From Calamus simplicifolius (lineage: Eukaryota > Streptophyta > Magnoliopsida > Arecales > Arecaceae), in the NCBI GenBank assembly GCA_900491605.1, contig UESW01005010.1, forward strand, positions 369,768-433,767: a stretch of 64,000 nt of DNA. The letters are read 5' to 3'. Both the position numbers and the translations under genes were made by a program. Below, piece after piece: positions 45,301 to 55,985 of the stretch. The notes under the pieces were generated by a model. That model had not been told where the DNA came from. It saw only the letters and a list, made by a program, of their open reading frames with translations, and did no database searches. The number at the start of each line of letters is the position of its first letter. Position 1 is the first letter of the stretch.

Positions 45301-46810
45301 TGATCTATTTAATTGAATCGAACTCCTAGATCCTCAAACCAAGATCATTTCAAGCCTCGAGAGAGAAAATTTTAAAAAGAACTTTCAAATTGATCAAATC
45401 AATTTTTTACCTTTAAAACTTCTCAAACTCAGAGCTGATCGATTTTTAATCTGTCCTAATAAGAAGATTCAAAAGGAGACTATGGTTCATTTTTGAGCGA
45501 ATCTACTATATAGCAAATGACTATTACTAGAAGAAGATAGAGCCATACAAGAAGGGTTAAGTGAATATAATCAACGAGGGAGCAAAATTCTTTTTGACTT
45601 AATAATCAAAAACTTTTGATAAATTTTATCCTTTCATCTTGTGATTCATAGCTTGATTCAAGAGTTAATATTCATCTTTGCTTTGATCACTTTTAATTTT
45701 TTATTTTTTAAAAATCATATGAAAGAGATGTAATGCTTTACGAGTGTTAGAAAAAGAATAGGTAGAACTGAAGATGCCATCTAAAAAAGTTTTAATTCTT
45801 CGTGTAGTATTGGGCATCCCAAGATTAGGAGGAACTTGATTAGTGAATTCCTCTTTATATTTAAAGGTTACAAATTATACTCAAGTTAAATAAGAGCTTG
45901 TAATCACTCGTAATAATAAGTTATTAGAAAAATCTTTATATCTTGAGGTCCTTTACAAATTTAGTGTTCTTCCCAAAAAAAAAAAAAAATATAAACATGT
46001 CTGTAGGGAATAGCAATGATTAGATGGTGTGTTAATGGACTTCCCAACCACATCATGGTTTTCTTTTACGCACAAGATAATAGAAACTACCGATCATCAT
46101 GTTACTTGTTTGATCAGCCATTACTCATCCTCACCCTTACAATTTACAATGCAATTGACCTTTTATAATCTTGGCATGCTAACATCGCACTGAACCACCG
46201 ATCATGAAGCTTGATAAAATGATCAAAATAAAGTACTTATTAATTACTTCATACCAGCATGTGCCCACAGTCAGCAATGCAGTAATCTGGAGATAACTTG
46301 GCCTTCTCTAAGAATTGTTACTGCACTAGAAAATAAAAGTTGGAAAATGAGAAACATACAACTACATTCATATCGATAACCTGGCTCCCTGGAGTTTAGA
46401 TCGAAAATTTTTTGATCCATTAGAAAAGATATCATCGGGTGAACGATGAAACATAAAAGATTACCATCCTTAATAGAAATATGAGATATTTATCTCTCAC
46501 AACCATTACTAAACAGAATGGAATTATTTATTGAAGTAGAAGAGATCACTTCGTTTGGATACATGGATGTAGTCCATATGCTAGAATGAGTCACAGGAGT
46601 TGTATGATCCAGGATTGTTATTTGAAAGCCATTAATTTAACTGATAAATTTTTTCAAATAAAAAATATAAAAAAATAAACTTTATTATTAAATTAAGTTG
46701 ATTTGAAAGCGAAATTTGGAATGACATTTTCATTGAAATCGTGTCTTTAGCGGTGGTTTTCTTTTTATTTTTTGTTTTTCCGCTGACCTAATTTTAATTA
46801 TTTTAAAAAA
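42371..46810. other. AT-rich intergenic DNA, no gene recognised
   Basis: About 4.4 kb with high A+T, several homopolymer runs (T near 43410-43490, A near 45975) and no frame above about 75 codons. It shares no modules with the backbone. It may be old transposon sequence or true intergenic DNA. No tRNA, snRNA or promoter could be supported. Confidence 0.5.
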
Positions 46811-46945
46811 TATTTTCAAATCATCATTTTATTATTATTTTTTTTTGGTACAAACGGGCGATCACACCACTCTGGCGCGAGTCAAGCCCGAAAGGTCAGA
46901 TAACATAATTTGCTTTAAAATAATGGGACAAGGATCACTAAGATG

Positions 46946-47629
46946 TCATTCCCACTGACCAGTATGGCGGGCTACATAAGAGGCGATCCAATCAGCAGCA
47001 GCATTGGCTTCCCTATAAACATGACGAACCACTAGCTCAGTAGTAGTCTGTAGTGAAGCCCAAATATCACATATAAGGGGGTTAAGAGGGGAGTCAAAGT
47101 CGGCATCCCTACGGATCCAACGAATGACAGTAAGCGAATCCCCCTTAATGACCATCCGCGGAGAGCCCAACATGCGAACTGCAAAAGTGATACCAGCCCA
47201 AGCAGCCTGAAGCTCCGCCATGGGGACCGAGATATCAATGGAGCCATGACCACCAGCCGCAATCATCTCTCCCTCTAGCCCTCTGATAACAAATCCTGAT
47301 CCAGCCATACGATCCGATACAGAACCATCAAAATTCACTTTGACATAACTCGGGGATGAGGGCTCCCAAGAGATAAAAATCGTAGAACGGTGCGCTGGCA
47401 AAGCAGCAGAGGAACCCCAGAGACCAGGTCTGACAGAGTGAGCAGCAGAATCAGAGCGAAGATGCTCCGTAGCCCGAGAGCCAGCAGTGTGGATGATAGT
47501 CAGAGGTGGGACCGTCTCATCAGCAAAGACAATCTGGTTCCGGGTGAGCCAGATGTGGTAAGCCAAATAAGCTAAAAAAATACCCTGAGAGCGAAAACCC
47601 CGCTGAACAGCCGAACGTATGGCATGCAA
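46946..47629 (-). pseudogene. LINE RNase H domain
   Basis: This is the longest intact part of ORF2, 227 codons. The RNase H fold residues are visible: VNFDGSVSD (first Asp), AELQAAWAGI (Glu), IKGDSLTVI (second Asp) and REANAAADWIA (terminal His/Asp region, Asp present). Before it, the linker HIWLTRNQIVF is typical of the plant LINE region between zinc finger and RNase H. It would remove RNA from the RNA-DNA hybrid during retrotransposition. The four acidic residues remain, so this domain looks intact although ORF2 upstream is broken. Confidence 0.9.
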
Positions 47630-48226
47630 AAATGAGAGCCGGGTAGGACCCTCGTCCGGCGACCAAGGCCTAAAATGGAGCTACTGCCATATCCAGTATA
47701 CTCGAGAACAAGTGAGAATAGCATGCTCAGTCGTCTCCTCCTAAGTCCCACAGATCGGACAGAGAGGCAAGATAGAGAGATCGCGATCAGCCAGCAATGT
47801 ACAAGTAGGGAGATGGTCCCACAATAATTTTCATAAAAATAGCTGAATCCTGAGGTGGATGGGAAGCCGCCAGATCCAGACCACATCAACCAACCCTAAA
47901 ATCCTGGGCCGAATGCTATCAATAAGATCTCTGGCAGGGGCACGAGCGATGCAGGATCGGCGCCAAAGTCTAGTGTCCGGTCCGGCTGAATGAGCAAGAG
48001 GGATAGCAAGGATTCTTTTTGCTAACTCAGCCCCAAATAAGCGAGACACTGTAGGGACATGCCATGCCGAACTATCCTGACTGATCAAGGCACTAACTGG
48101 CAAAGAGGGCCCGACATCCGAGCTGAGAAAGGTCGGCCATCGAGAGAAAGGAAGATCCGCTATCCAAGTATCATGAATGACATCAGTAGCGCTCCCGTCT
48201 CCTATCATGCAATGGATATCTGACAT
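47630..48226 (-). pseudogene. LINE ORF2 region with zinc-binding (zf-RVT) domain, broken
   Basis: From 48226 the frame reads MIGDGSATDVIHDTWIADLP, the usual segment after the RT thumb. It then gives WIWRLPIHLRIQLFL and a stop where TGG (Trp) is expected. Past the stop the same region gives PLCPICGT and TEHAILTCSRVYWIW, the C-x2-C and H-x4-C ligands of the zf-RVT domain, interrupted by two more stops (TAG). Three nonsense changes make it non-functional. Confidence 0.8.
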
Positions 48227-48241
48227 AACAGTAGGGGCAGC

Positions 48242-49899
48242 CTAACAAATCACTCTCCATATAAAGGAACACCCACGGGGAATATGATGATCCAAATCAG
48301 AAGTCCAATCACCATATATGCCATGCATAACAGAGCTCCATAGACAATATGGATCAAGCAGGAATCTGGATGCATGCCTAGCAAGCAAGGCCTCTCGACG
48401 AACCAATAATGACTGGATGCCCAAACCCCCCTCTCTAATAGGCAGACAAACCAGGTCCCACGAGAGAAGATGGATACCATGGACCCTCTGCATCGATGCC
48501 CATAGAAAGTCTCGAAAGCGTTGCTCAATTCGACGAATACAAGTGATCGGAATCAAAGCATTAGACATCATATAGAGGGGGAGCGAAGTAAGGATGGATC
48601 GAAGTAAAGTAACACGTCCCATCACAGAGAGACAAGAAACCTGCCATCGATCCAATCTATCAGTGATCCGGCGCTCAATGTCCCCAAAGTCATGCTGACG
48701 GGGACTATGCCCCGTTATAGGAATCCCAAGGTAGGTCAGGCGGTCCAAAAAAGATGATATCCCGAACAACTGAGAGATGGCAGCTCGACGACGGGGAGGG
48801 GTCGAAGGGCTGCAACAGAGAACAGATTTCTGCAAATTGATCAACTGACTGGAAGCCTGACAATAGGACTGAAGGATAGCAGAGCAAACAGTCACATTCT
48901 GAACAGATACAGGGCTGAGCAAGATACAATCATTAGTAAAAAGAAGATGAGAGAGAGGGGGGCCATTGGGTCCAGGCATATAAGGCTGCATATGATACTC
49001 ACGAATAGTATGAGCAAGAGCATGAGACAAATCGTCGGCACAAAGAACAAACAAGAAGGGAGAGAGGGGGCAACCCTGACGGATTCCTATGGCTGAAGGG
49101 AAAAAATCAGTCGGGCTACCATTAATAAGAATAGAAAAAGTGGGCCCCTGGACGCAAGCCATAACCCAGTCCATAAATAATCAGCGAAACCAAACTCCCG
49201 AAGCGTCTGCTAAAGAAAATTCCAACTGATCCGATCATAAGCTCGCTCCATATCTAGCTTGACAGCCATAAGATTCTGTCTAGCAAACACACGCTGGAGA
49301 TCATGCATAAGCTCCTGAGCAATAAGGGCGTTGTCAGATATGCTGCGACCTCGAATAAAAGCCCCCTACTCTGTAGAGATCAAACGGGGTAAAATCCCCT
49401 GCATCCGAGTAACCATGAGACGAGCATATATTTTATATAAAGTGGTACACAAACTAATAGGCCAATAATGTCGTGGAAGCACAGCATCCGACCGCTTAGG
49501 GATAAGGGAGATAAATGTCCTCTGCCAGTCCTGAGGAATAGACCTGGATGAGAAAATGGCCTCAATAGCCAGAACAACATCCTGGCCCACTATGTCCCAA
49601 TAATGACGGAAAAAGAAAGGCAGGAACCCATCCGGGCCTGGAGCCTTATCAGGCCCCAAAGCCCAAACAGCAGAATGAATCTCCTCCGCAGAGACATCCC
49701 TTGTAAGCAATGCATTATCACTGTCAGAAACCCTAGCAGTCAGTGGAATAGGATAAAGGGGGGAGCCACCAACATATCGCTCCGACCGTCGGGTCTGAAA
49801 GAACCGGATAATCTGCTCCCAAATAGCCTCATCATCGTCAAAGATTTGCCCCTCCCCATCACTGATACACCTGATTCGGTTAGCAGCCCGCCGGTCCAA
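48242..49899 (-). pseudogene. LINE ORF2 reverse transcriptase domain, inactivated
   Basis: From 49899 down: GPDKAPGPDGFLP (RT motif 1), FISLIPK and WPISLCTTLYKI (motif 2). A TAG follows LISTE, with GAFIRGRSISDNALIAQE and KLDMERAYDRISWNFL (motif A, catalytic Asp) beyond it. Another TAG and a frameshift come near 49180. From 49174: GIRQGCPLSPFLFVLCADDL (motif B) and LLFTNDCILL (motif C). Motif C should read F/Y-A-D-D; here it is F-T-N-D, so the first catalytic Asp is lost. The rest (GIRRIEQRF-like, LPIREGGLGI) is the usual thumb region. Confidence 0.9.
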
Positions 49900-49938
49900 T
49901 GTGGCCTGATGGAAGAATCTTTTATTACGATCACCCTC

Positions 49939-51008
49939 CTATAGCCACTGAACCCGTGACCGCTGCCTCCAAAATATCTTCTGCTGACTGAGCAATGAAT
50001 GGTGCAAAGCCAGATACCGCATGAGCGACTGAATGTCAATCATAGAAAGGCCTCCCTCCTGATCCTCCTTTGTCTGAAGAGCAACAATATCGGCTTCCAC
50101 ACACTGCACCCTCTGGGTAATATCTCCTACCTCCCTTCTGTGCCATCTCAAAAGACGACGCTTGACCAAATCGAGGCGGCGAGAGAGACTGTAGGTAGGG
50201 TTCCTCCTGACCGGCAAATGCCACACCTGATGGATCAAAGACTGAGCCGAAGAGTAGTGCGTCCAAAACTGCTCAAATCGAAACGGACCCCGACACTGAG
50301 AAGAGGGTTCCGTAGATAGGAGCAGGGGGCAATGATCCGAAGCAATCCGAGGGAGATGAGTGATGGTGGCACGGGGAAATGACTGCAGCCAATGAGAAGA
50401 GGCCATAGCCCGGTCCAACCATTCCCACACCCTAGCAGAATCCTGACGGTATTACACTAGGTAAACTGCGAGCCCGAATAGCCCAAATCATAGATCCCTG
50501 CAGAGGATATAAAGGAATGAAACTTAGAAGAGTTCGGGGTATCCACAAACCGGCGACCACCCCGCTTCTCCGAGGCATCCACAATGCAATTAAAGTCTCC
50601 AACAACAAGGGTGGGGAAACCCTAATCTAAAAGAGTAAGGACCTCGGACCATAGGCATCGCCGCTCTCGATAGCCCGTACTAGCATAGACACCCAGTAAT
50701 AACCAAGGCGGAGCTATCCCTTCCGAGACAACCAAGGCGACCTGCTGATGGCACCGGTGAAAAGCATCAACAAGAATGGATGGGGACCTCCATAGGGCCA
50801 GAATGCCCCCAGAAAGACCATTGGATTCCACAGCATAGGAACTCCAAGATCGAGAGACTCTGCGTCGGAATCGCTGCAAACTGATTCCCGACAGGCGAGT
50901 TTCCAGTAACACACAAATATCAAAGTGATGAAGCTGCAATAAACGACCAAACAAGGAGCGAAATAATGGTTTCAAAGCTCCTTGAACATTCCATATCAGG
51001 ATCTTCAT
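49939..51008 (-). pseudogene. LINE ORF2 endonuclease (EEP/APE-like) domain, with stops
   Basis: The start MKILIWNVQGA at 51008 has the catalytic Asn of the APE-type endonuclease, and LLETRL carries the metal-binding Glu. GDFN lies beyond a stop at 50622, and ASDHCPLLL near 50320 has the terminal Asp-His pair. Stops occur after SEVLTLLD, in SQFT*CN (Trp expected) and after RVQWL. The enzyme would nick target DNA to prime reverse transcription. All key residues persist, but the frame is interrupted. Confidence 0.9.
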
Positions 51009-52825
51009 TTAATCATGTTGGGGATTGTCTCGGGCCCCTTCCATACACCCAATCATATCCATACCAGAAGGTCCTTCTGAGATGAACGACTCTTCCACAA
51101 CACCTTGCTCAGTGGGTCCACATGACTGAGTAGACTCCATTTCCACATCACCTCGATTATCAAGAGAAGAGGGTAGCAGTAAAACCTCTTTCAATGTAGT
51201 GACCGCAGTCAGATGAGTACAACTGTCCAGGGGGGGCAATTGAGGATCTCCCAAGAAGACTTCACTGCATCGCACCCCCCGACTATTATTACCTTGGGCC
51301 CCAGTCCCAGCTTTACCCTTACCTTTAACAGGCTTTGGAATTACTCTAGGGGCAGCAACCTCAGCAGGCCGAGCCCGCTTAGGCAAAACTGGATTGGCTT
51401 CCTCCCAATTCTTGGGCAACCCAGCCCAACGATCCGATTCTAGAAGGCCAAATGGATTAGTGGCCACCTTCCTGGTTGAAACCATCTGATTCCCTAAGCA
51501 ATTGATGTCCTTCTGAAGCACTGTGCCAGTGACTGAAGGCAATTTCAGTAAGTCCTGAGAATCCCCATTGGCCTAAACCTCCTTAACATTAATCCTTGAA
51601 TCTGAACTTTTGTCCACTGCAGAGAACTTAAATCCCGTAATCTGACATTGTTCTTGATCCTTCTTCTTGGGCAATTGAGGTGATTTCTTCTCTCTTGGCT
51701 TGGACTTCAGTGAGGGAGAATCAGAGCAAAGTTCAGTTGCTACAGTAACCAGCACGGATGCTACTTGGCGGCACGGCTCAGCAACTCTAGGAGACCCTTC
51801 ACCCAGCATCTCCACATTCCCAGTAAGAGGCGATAGCTGCGAACGACGACGGGCAGTTTTCCTGGGCGTCATCCACCCATCGTCCACACCCAAAGGTTCC
51901 CTCATGGCATCCCCCATCTGAACTGACGAAGACATCGGAGAGCTTGGGCCCGCACCAGAGGCTGGTTTGCGATGACGGAGAGCCGCCATCCATGGACCAA
52001 AACGGGGAGCAGCAGTGGATGAGGCCGGCTCCAGGGAAGAGGCGCACGGTCCTGTGAGATAGAGAGATCCGCAGTGGTAGCAAATACCCTTGACATGTTC
52101 ATAGACAAATGACTGCCAAAATGGAGTTCCATTGGCTCTGATTCTAGCTCTAGGACGGAGAGGACGGCTCAACTCCACCCTCACGCAGACCCGGGCAAAT
52201 CCTCCCCGACTCCTCTGTTTCGAGCAGCATCCACAGCCACAAATTGCCCTACCACCGCGACAATGGAAGACAGAGTCTCATCGGACCAGTACTCAATTGG
52301 GAGGTTTGGGAGACGAAGCCATAGCAGCGCCAAGGTCAGGGCGTCATCCGCAGGGACAAAATCAGAATGCCAGGCAGCAACAGCTAGAGGTTGGCCAATG
52401 ACCACCCATGGCTGGATCAAGGCTACATCTCTGGCTGTGGGGAACTCAAACTTGATGAAAGTTGATCGGTGGGAGAGGCTGATGGTCTCAATACGTCCGG
52501 CGAGACCAGCACGGTGAAATTCCCGGACGATGGCTTTCGGAGGCACCCACCGTGATAGACTCCTTACGATCATCCCACTTTCAGACCAGACCTTCGCTTC
52601 GAGGTCAATCACCGCCATTGGGAGCTGGACAATGTCGGGGAACAGAGCTTCAAGCTCAGAGACCACCGCCAGAGAGGGAGCCGAAGTAGTCCATACATAT
52701 TGTGGAGCACCCTGTCGCCATGGATGAAAATCAAGGCCTTGTCGATGATCACCACCGGACACTATGGAGGAGTTGATAGCCGCCATCGGATGCCGGAACC
52801 GATCAACCGAAACAAAGATGATCAC
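51009..52825 (-). pseudogene. LINE ORF1 (DUF4283-like and zinc knuckle), frameshifted
   Basis: The first part (52825-52181) is like the DUF4283 N-terminal domain of plant LINE ORF1 and reverse-transcriptase-like proteins: ALLWLRLPNLPIEYWSDETL and AVVGQFVAVDAA. Near 52185 the frame shifts and continues as RVELSRPLRPRARI and GICYHCGSLYLTGPCASS. This is a CCHC knuckle in which the spacing and the His have degenerated. A stop near 51572 separates the Pro/Ser-rich tail (to 51009). It would be the RNA-binding protein of the LINE particle. Not functional as it stands. Confidence 0.8.
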
Positions 52826-52918
52826 CGGAAAAGAAGACGACGAAATTCCTGCAGTGCTGATCTTAAAGCAACTAAGAACTTCACGAAGGATGCTTTAAAA
52901 ATCGGGACGCATCAAAAA

Positions 52919-53004
52919 TTTTAAACCATGCATGTCACCTACCTTGCATTCATAAATAAATTTTTAAACCATGCATGTCACCTACCTTGCATTCATAAAT
53001 AATT
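52919..53004. repeat. Tandem duplication of 43 bp at the 5' edge of the LINE
   Basis: 'aaaccatgcatgtcacctac' followed by 'cttgcattcataaata' occurs twice in a row (52923 and 52966). It may be LINE 5' sequence or flanking DNA. Confidence 0.9.
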
Positions 53005-53028
53005 TAAAATTTAAATTATTTTAAAAAA

Positions 53029-53168
53029 GTTATTAAAATTAAAAATCGATGAAGACACCTGGCAGAGTTTCTTAATTAGGTTATGGCTTTTGTGCGAGGG
53101 CAGAGGCAGAGTGGGTCGGTGGCTGTCTTTATTCTCACGGGAGCTACAGCCCTGCTCTACGATTCCCG
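53029..53168 (+). promoter_or_regulatory. Possible 5' flank and leader of the ancestral gene
   Basis: The composition changes from AT-rich to GC-rich at about 53043, just right of the LINE. The 125 bp up to the ATG at 53169 have no clear TATA box; 'cttaattaggttatgg' at 53070-53085 is a weak candidate. The inference rests on position: the following sequence (53320 on) is the start of the intron-like A/S segments found in every gene-sized copy. Confidence 0.25.
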
Positions 53169-53345
53169 ATGCCCACCCTCTGCTGTCTCGTCTTGCGTTC
53201 CCCGCTCACTTCCTCGTGTTTCGTTCTTCTTGATGATGCTGTTCTTCCTCCCCTCACCGGGTTCGTGTTGGAAGAGGCGGTGATGAGGAAGCCGCCCACC
53301 ATCGGAGATCTGGGTCTCTCTACCTTCTCTCTTTATCCGAGATGA
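53169..53345 (+). CDS. Possible first exon of the ancestral gene (58 codons open)
   Basis: An ATG in GC-rich DNA opens a frame with DDAVLPPLTGFVLEEAVMRK and PPTIGDLG, up to a TGA at 53343. A second in-frame ATG at 53283 starts MRKPPTIGDLG. The codons before 'ggtctctctacc' look more coding-like than the rest. The segment after it matches the A units, where only the tail 'gatctgagtctctctcc' is kept. An exon end near 53311 is possible, but no GTAAG-type donor is visible. The protein is not recognised; it could also be 5' untranslated sequence. Confidence 0.25.
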   Translation: MPTLCCLVLRSPLTSSCFVLLDDAVLPPLTGFVLEEAVMRKPPTIGDLGLSTFSLYPR

Positions 53346-53708
53346 GTTCCCGTTCATTCGCTCATTTTTCTTTCCGTTTTTGCAAAACTTTTGCAATTCC
53401 TTGCTTTTATTTTCATTTGGTTTGGCGTGCAATCTGAGAAGGCAAGAGGGTTTCATCATACTTATTGCTCGATCTTGTTCATTGAAGGGATTTCAAATAT
53501 GTATGCCCTAAGGTAACTCTTTCATGAGCGTAAGAATCACCTTCACTACCCTCCACAATCCATTTTTGTCCATTACCATTTTGATTTGATATGATGTTGT
53601 GTCATTGATCATTGAGAATCTGATCGTGAGAGCCTGGCATGTGTTTAGTCCCACATTGCTTTTGTACCTGATAGATCTTGGGTACTAGTCCTACATCTAT
53701 ATCGGTTA
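53346..53708 (+). repeat. Spacer S, copy 3, first part
   Basis: It is homologous to A units (tcattcgctcatttttcttt) and then to S1 and S2 (gaaggcaagagggtttcatc). The LTR-like remnant 'gatcttgggtactagtcc' is present at 53676. It is interrupted at 53709 by a solo LTR. Confidence 0.65.
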
Positions 53709-54837
53709 TGTAGTCACAGGGCCGAAAGTTTGTACTCAAAATTTTCTCCAAACTTGACCTTGTGCGGCGCTAGAGTTCCTCCCGAATCTAGCCAGTCTAC
53801 TCAACTCAAAGGCGCAGATAAAGAATAAGCTTCTTTATTGAATTCCCAAGTTACAACACACAGTAGACCAAACAAAGGTCTTTGCCCCAAAACCGTGTGT
53901 CTTTCCCGAAGGCATCAGACTACAATTATATAGATGCGCGGCGGACATCCCCCAACCGCTGGGCATTTCCAAAACCATCTGGCAACCGCACGGTCACATG
54001 CGCAAGGGAGTTTCTGGAACCACCCAAACTCCCTTGGTGTCGGCAACTGTTTGCGCGCCCAAGTCCTGGCCTGCGCCGATGCGTGCCGATGCGTGCCTTG
54101 CGCATCCGCGCTCTGAGCAACGGTCCGCCACATCATCCCTCATGCCACTTCAGCATCCCGCCTTTGCCATGTGGACTATAAATAATGGCAATGCCTTACC
54201 GGCGCAAGGCATTCTCAAGCCATGCCCCTAAGGTGCCGTGGCCATGTCCAAGGTGAACCCTTACCTTGGACATAGTGGCGAGTAGTTCCCCCCTACTATA
54301 CTTACGCAGTGCCCGATCATCTGCCACCCCGGGGATACCAACAGACTGAGCAACATTGCAGTCTGGGCCTCTGGCCCTGTGCGTGCCAGCCGAGTGAATC
54401 CCCTGCGCATCCATGGTCCGGCGTGGTCATGGTGCGCACCACAGCACTCAAACTTCTTCAGCAGCATCCATGGCTTTGCACGCGCCGAGTTATTGCCCGC
54501 GCGGCCAAAACCCCGGATGGCCGGACGCCTGCGTGGCCAAGGCCCCATGCGGCCAAGGCCCCGGGCGGCGTAGCGTCCGCGCGGCCAAACGTCCGAGCAG
54601 CCAAGGCCCCGGGCGCCCACGCGACCAAGTGCCCGGGCGGCCAAGCGTCCGTGCGGCCACGCCCCGCTGCAAGCGCCCTGCGGCCAAGCGCCCGCGCGGC
54701 CATGCCCCGCGGCCAAGCGCCCCGCGGCCAAGCGCTCGTGCGGCCATGCCCTGCAGCCAAGCGCCCGCGCGGCCAAGGCCCCGGGCGGCCGAGGGCCCGC
54801 GCAGCCAAACTTCCGCACGGCTAATGAGGGTCTGACA
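53709..54837 (-). mobile_element. Solo LTR with GC-rich minisatellite in U3, probable
   Basis: The insertion interrupts spacer S. On the - strand it starts TGTCAGACCCTC at 54837 and ends near CGGCCCTGTGACTACA at 53709. A TATTTATAGT box (54175-54184) and an AATAAAG signal (53841-53835) lie in the order U3-R of an LTR. No 5 bp target duplication is obvious, so the exact ends are uncertain. No internal region follows. Several overlapping GC-rich open frames in it are composition effects. Confidence 0.55.
54480..54825. repeat. GC-rich minisatellite (GCGCGGCCAAGGCCCCGGGC type)
   Basis: Imperfect units of about 12-24 bp with 'gcgcggccaag' and 'cccgggcggcc' cores make up the U3-like part of the solo LTR. 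Base composition exceeds 75% G+C by eye, in sharp contrast to the AT-rich surroundings. Confidence 0.9.
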
Positions 54838-55380
54838 AAACGATTGAGTACTTACATAGGGCTAAAAAATCTGGCTGGTCTATTTGTATGAGATCCTGGG
54901 TTGTTTTACTGATTTTCCAATGCTATTGATGTTTACTTCATTTTTATAGTGCTAAAGTGTCAAATCATTCTAAATTCACATGTTCTCTTCTAGTTTATAA
55001 GACACAAGAATAAGCTTCTGTCTGTTTTCAACATTAAATCCACTACGATGGGAGCCTTGTGGACTAGGCTAGCTAGAGTCTGACTAGTAGTATGGAAGTT
55101 ATGTGAATATTCAATGAGCTTACTTGAGCTTGGCTTGATCCCAAAATATGCCGACCTTGAGCTAGGATTGGTTCACTTGTGGTTAACTTGTTGGTACCCC
55201 TTATCATTAAACCACTTCTGTTCTTCTTCTTTTTTGTTTTTTTTTTCCAAGCAGCATGGCAAAGCTTTGATATGGAATCTTGGCTTTGTTGTTTTATAAA
55301 TCAGGCTCCTCTTCAGTAAGAATTTTTCTGTTCTTATATATTTGCTTAACCCTTTCAATTGATATTTCTTATTTTAGGGT
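54838..55380 (+). repeat. Spacer S, copy 3, second part, with module b
   Basis: Compared with S1 and S2 it lacks about 600 bp between the repeated 'aataagcttctgt' motifs, a deletion between short direct repeats. It ends with the tttttccaagcag acceptor and module b at 55254-55319, with a CAGTAAGAA donor-like site. Confidence 0.65.
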
Positions 55381-55985
55381 AAACTACAATATTAACCCTT
55401 GAACTTAGGAGGTCGTATCATTTTGGTCCATTAACTTCAAAAAGTTGCAAAAGTAATCATGAACTTTTTCTTTTGTTTTATTTTGATCCCTATCACTAAA
55501 TAGGAGAGATGCCGTTAGTTTTTGTCTCACGTGGCAGCACACGTGAAAAAATCAATTTAAAATCCATGACTAACCCGTTAATCCAATATCTAATAATAAT
55601 AAAAAAAAACAACATCTTTCACCCCCCTCCTCCCCTATGCTGCAGCCTCCTTCGTCCCCCCCTCCTCCTCCATCCCTTATCGCAGCCTCTTCCCCCCCCC
55701 CAACCTCCGTCTCTCATCCACAGCCCCGCCGTGGCCCTCCCTTCCTCCTCTGTCCCCCACACCCCCGCGACCTTCTCCCTCCCCACACCCCCTCCTTTGT
55801 CCCTTACCACAGCAACCCCCACGAGATGACTCCATCCATTAGTTGCCAAAATTGTGTCTTTGTTTGTGTCATTTCAGCTATATCTTTTCCTCGTGTGCTG
55901 CTTTAGTTTGGGAGCTACGTGAATTGAAGCTCTTTCTTGCTGAGACCACGAGATGACTCCCCACACCCCCTCCTTTCTTCCTCTT
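55381..55985. mobile_element. Inverted-repeat element remnant with proline-rich payload
   Basis: It starts GGTAAACTACAATATTAACC and 'cccttgaacttaggaggtcg', closely like the left arm of the element at 57569. The right arm is not visible. The middle (55617-55830) is C-rich, with 'ccccctcctcc' tracts. The flanking module b occurs on both sides (55254 and 56010), so insertion or repair duplicated it. No transposase. Confidence 0.5.

Larger units (their letters stand above)
46811..53013 (-). mobile_element. Full-length but inactivated L1-type LINE with RNase H
   Basis: On the - strand the order is ORF1 (52825 to 51009), then ORF2 starting with ATG directly after the ORF1 stop (TAAATG, 51011-51006). 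ORF2 holds endonuclease, reverse transcriptase, zinc-binding domain and RNase H, ending at 46946. An A-rich tail lies at about 46815-46850. The 15-base AT-rich sequence AATTATTTTAAAAAA occurs at 46796-46810 and 53014-53028 and may be the target duplication, though its composition makes chance possible. Plant L1 elements with a terminal RNase H have exactly this layout. Several stops and frameshifts make it inactive. Confidence 0.85.

Noticed and set aside
42371..46810. Search for genes in the AT-rich stretch
   Set aside because: Only frames under about 76 codons, with low complexity and no neighbouring splice or promoter signals that stand out.
53882..54835. Overlapping frames of 60-185 codons around 54 kb
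   Set aside because: They fall within the solo LTR and its GC minisatellite, are open in both directions, and have Ala/Arg/Gly-rich content.
55509..55906. Proline-rich frames of about 90-106 codons
   Set aside because: They translate C-rich tracts of a transposon payload, are open in several frames, and end at the element edge.
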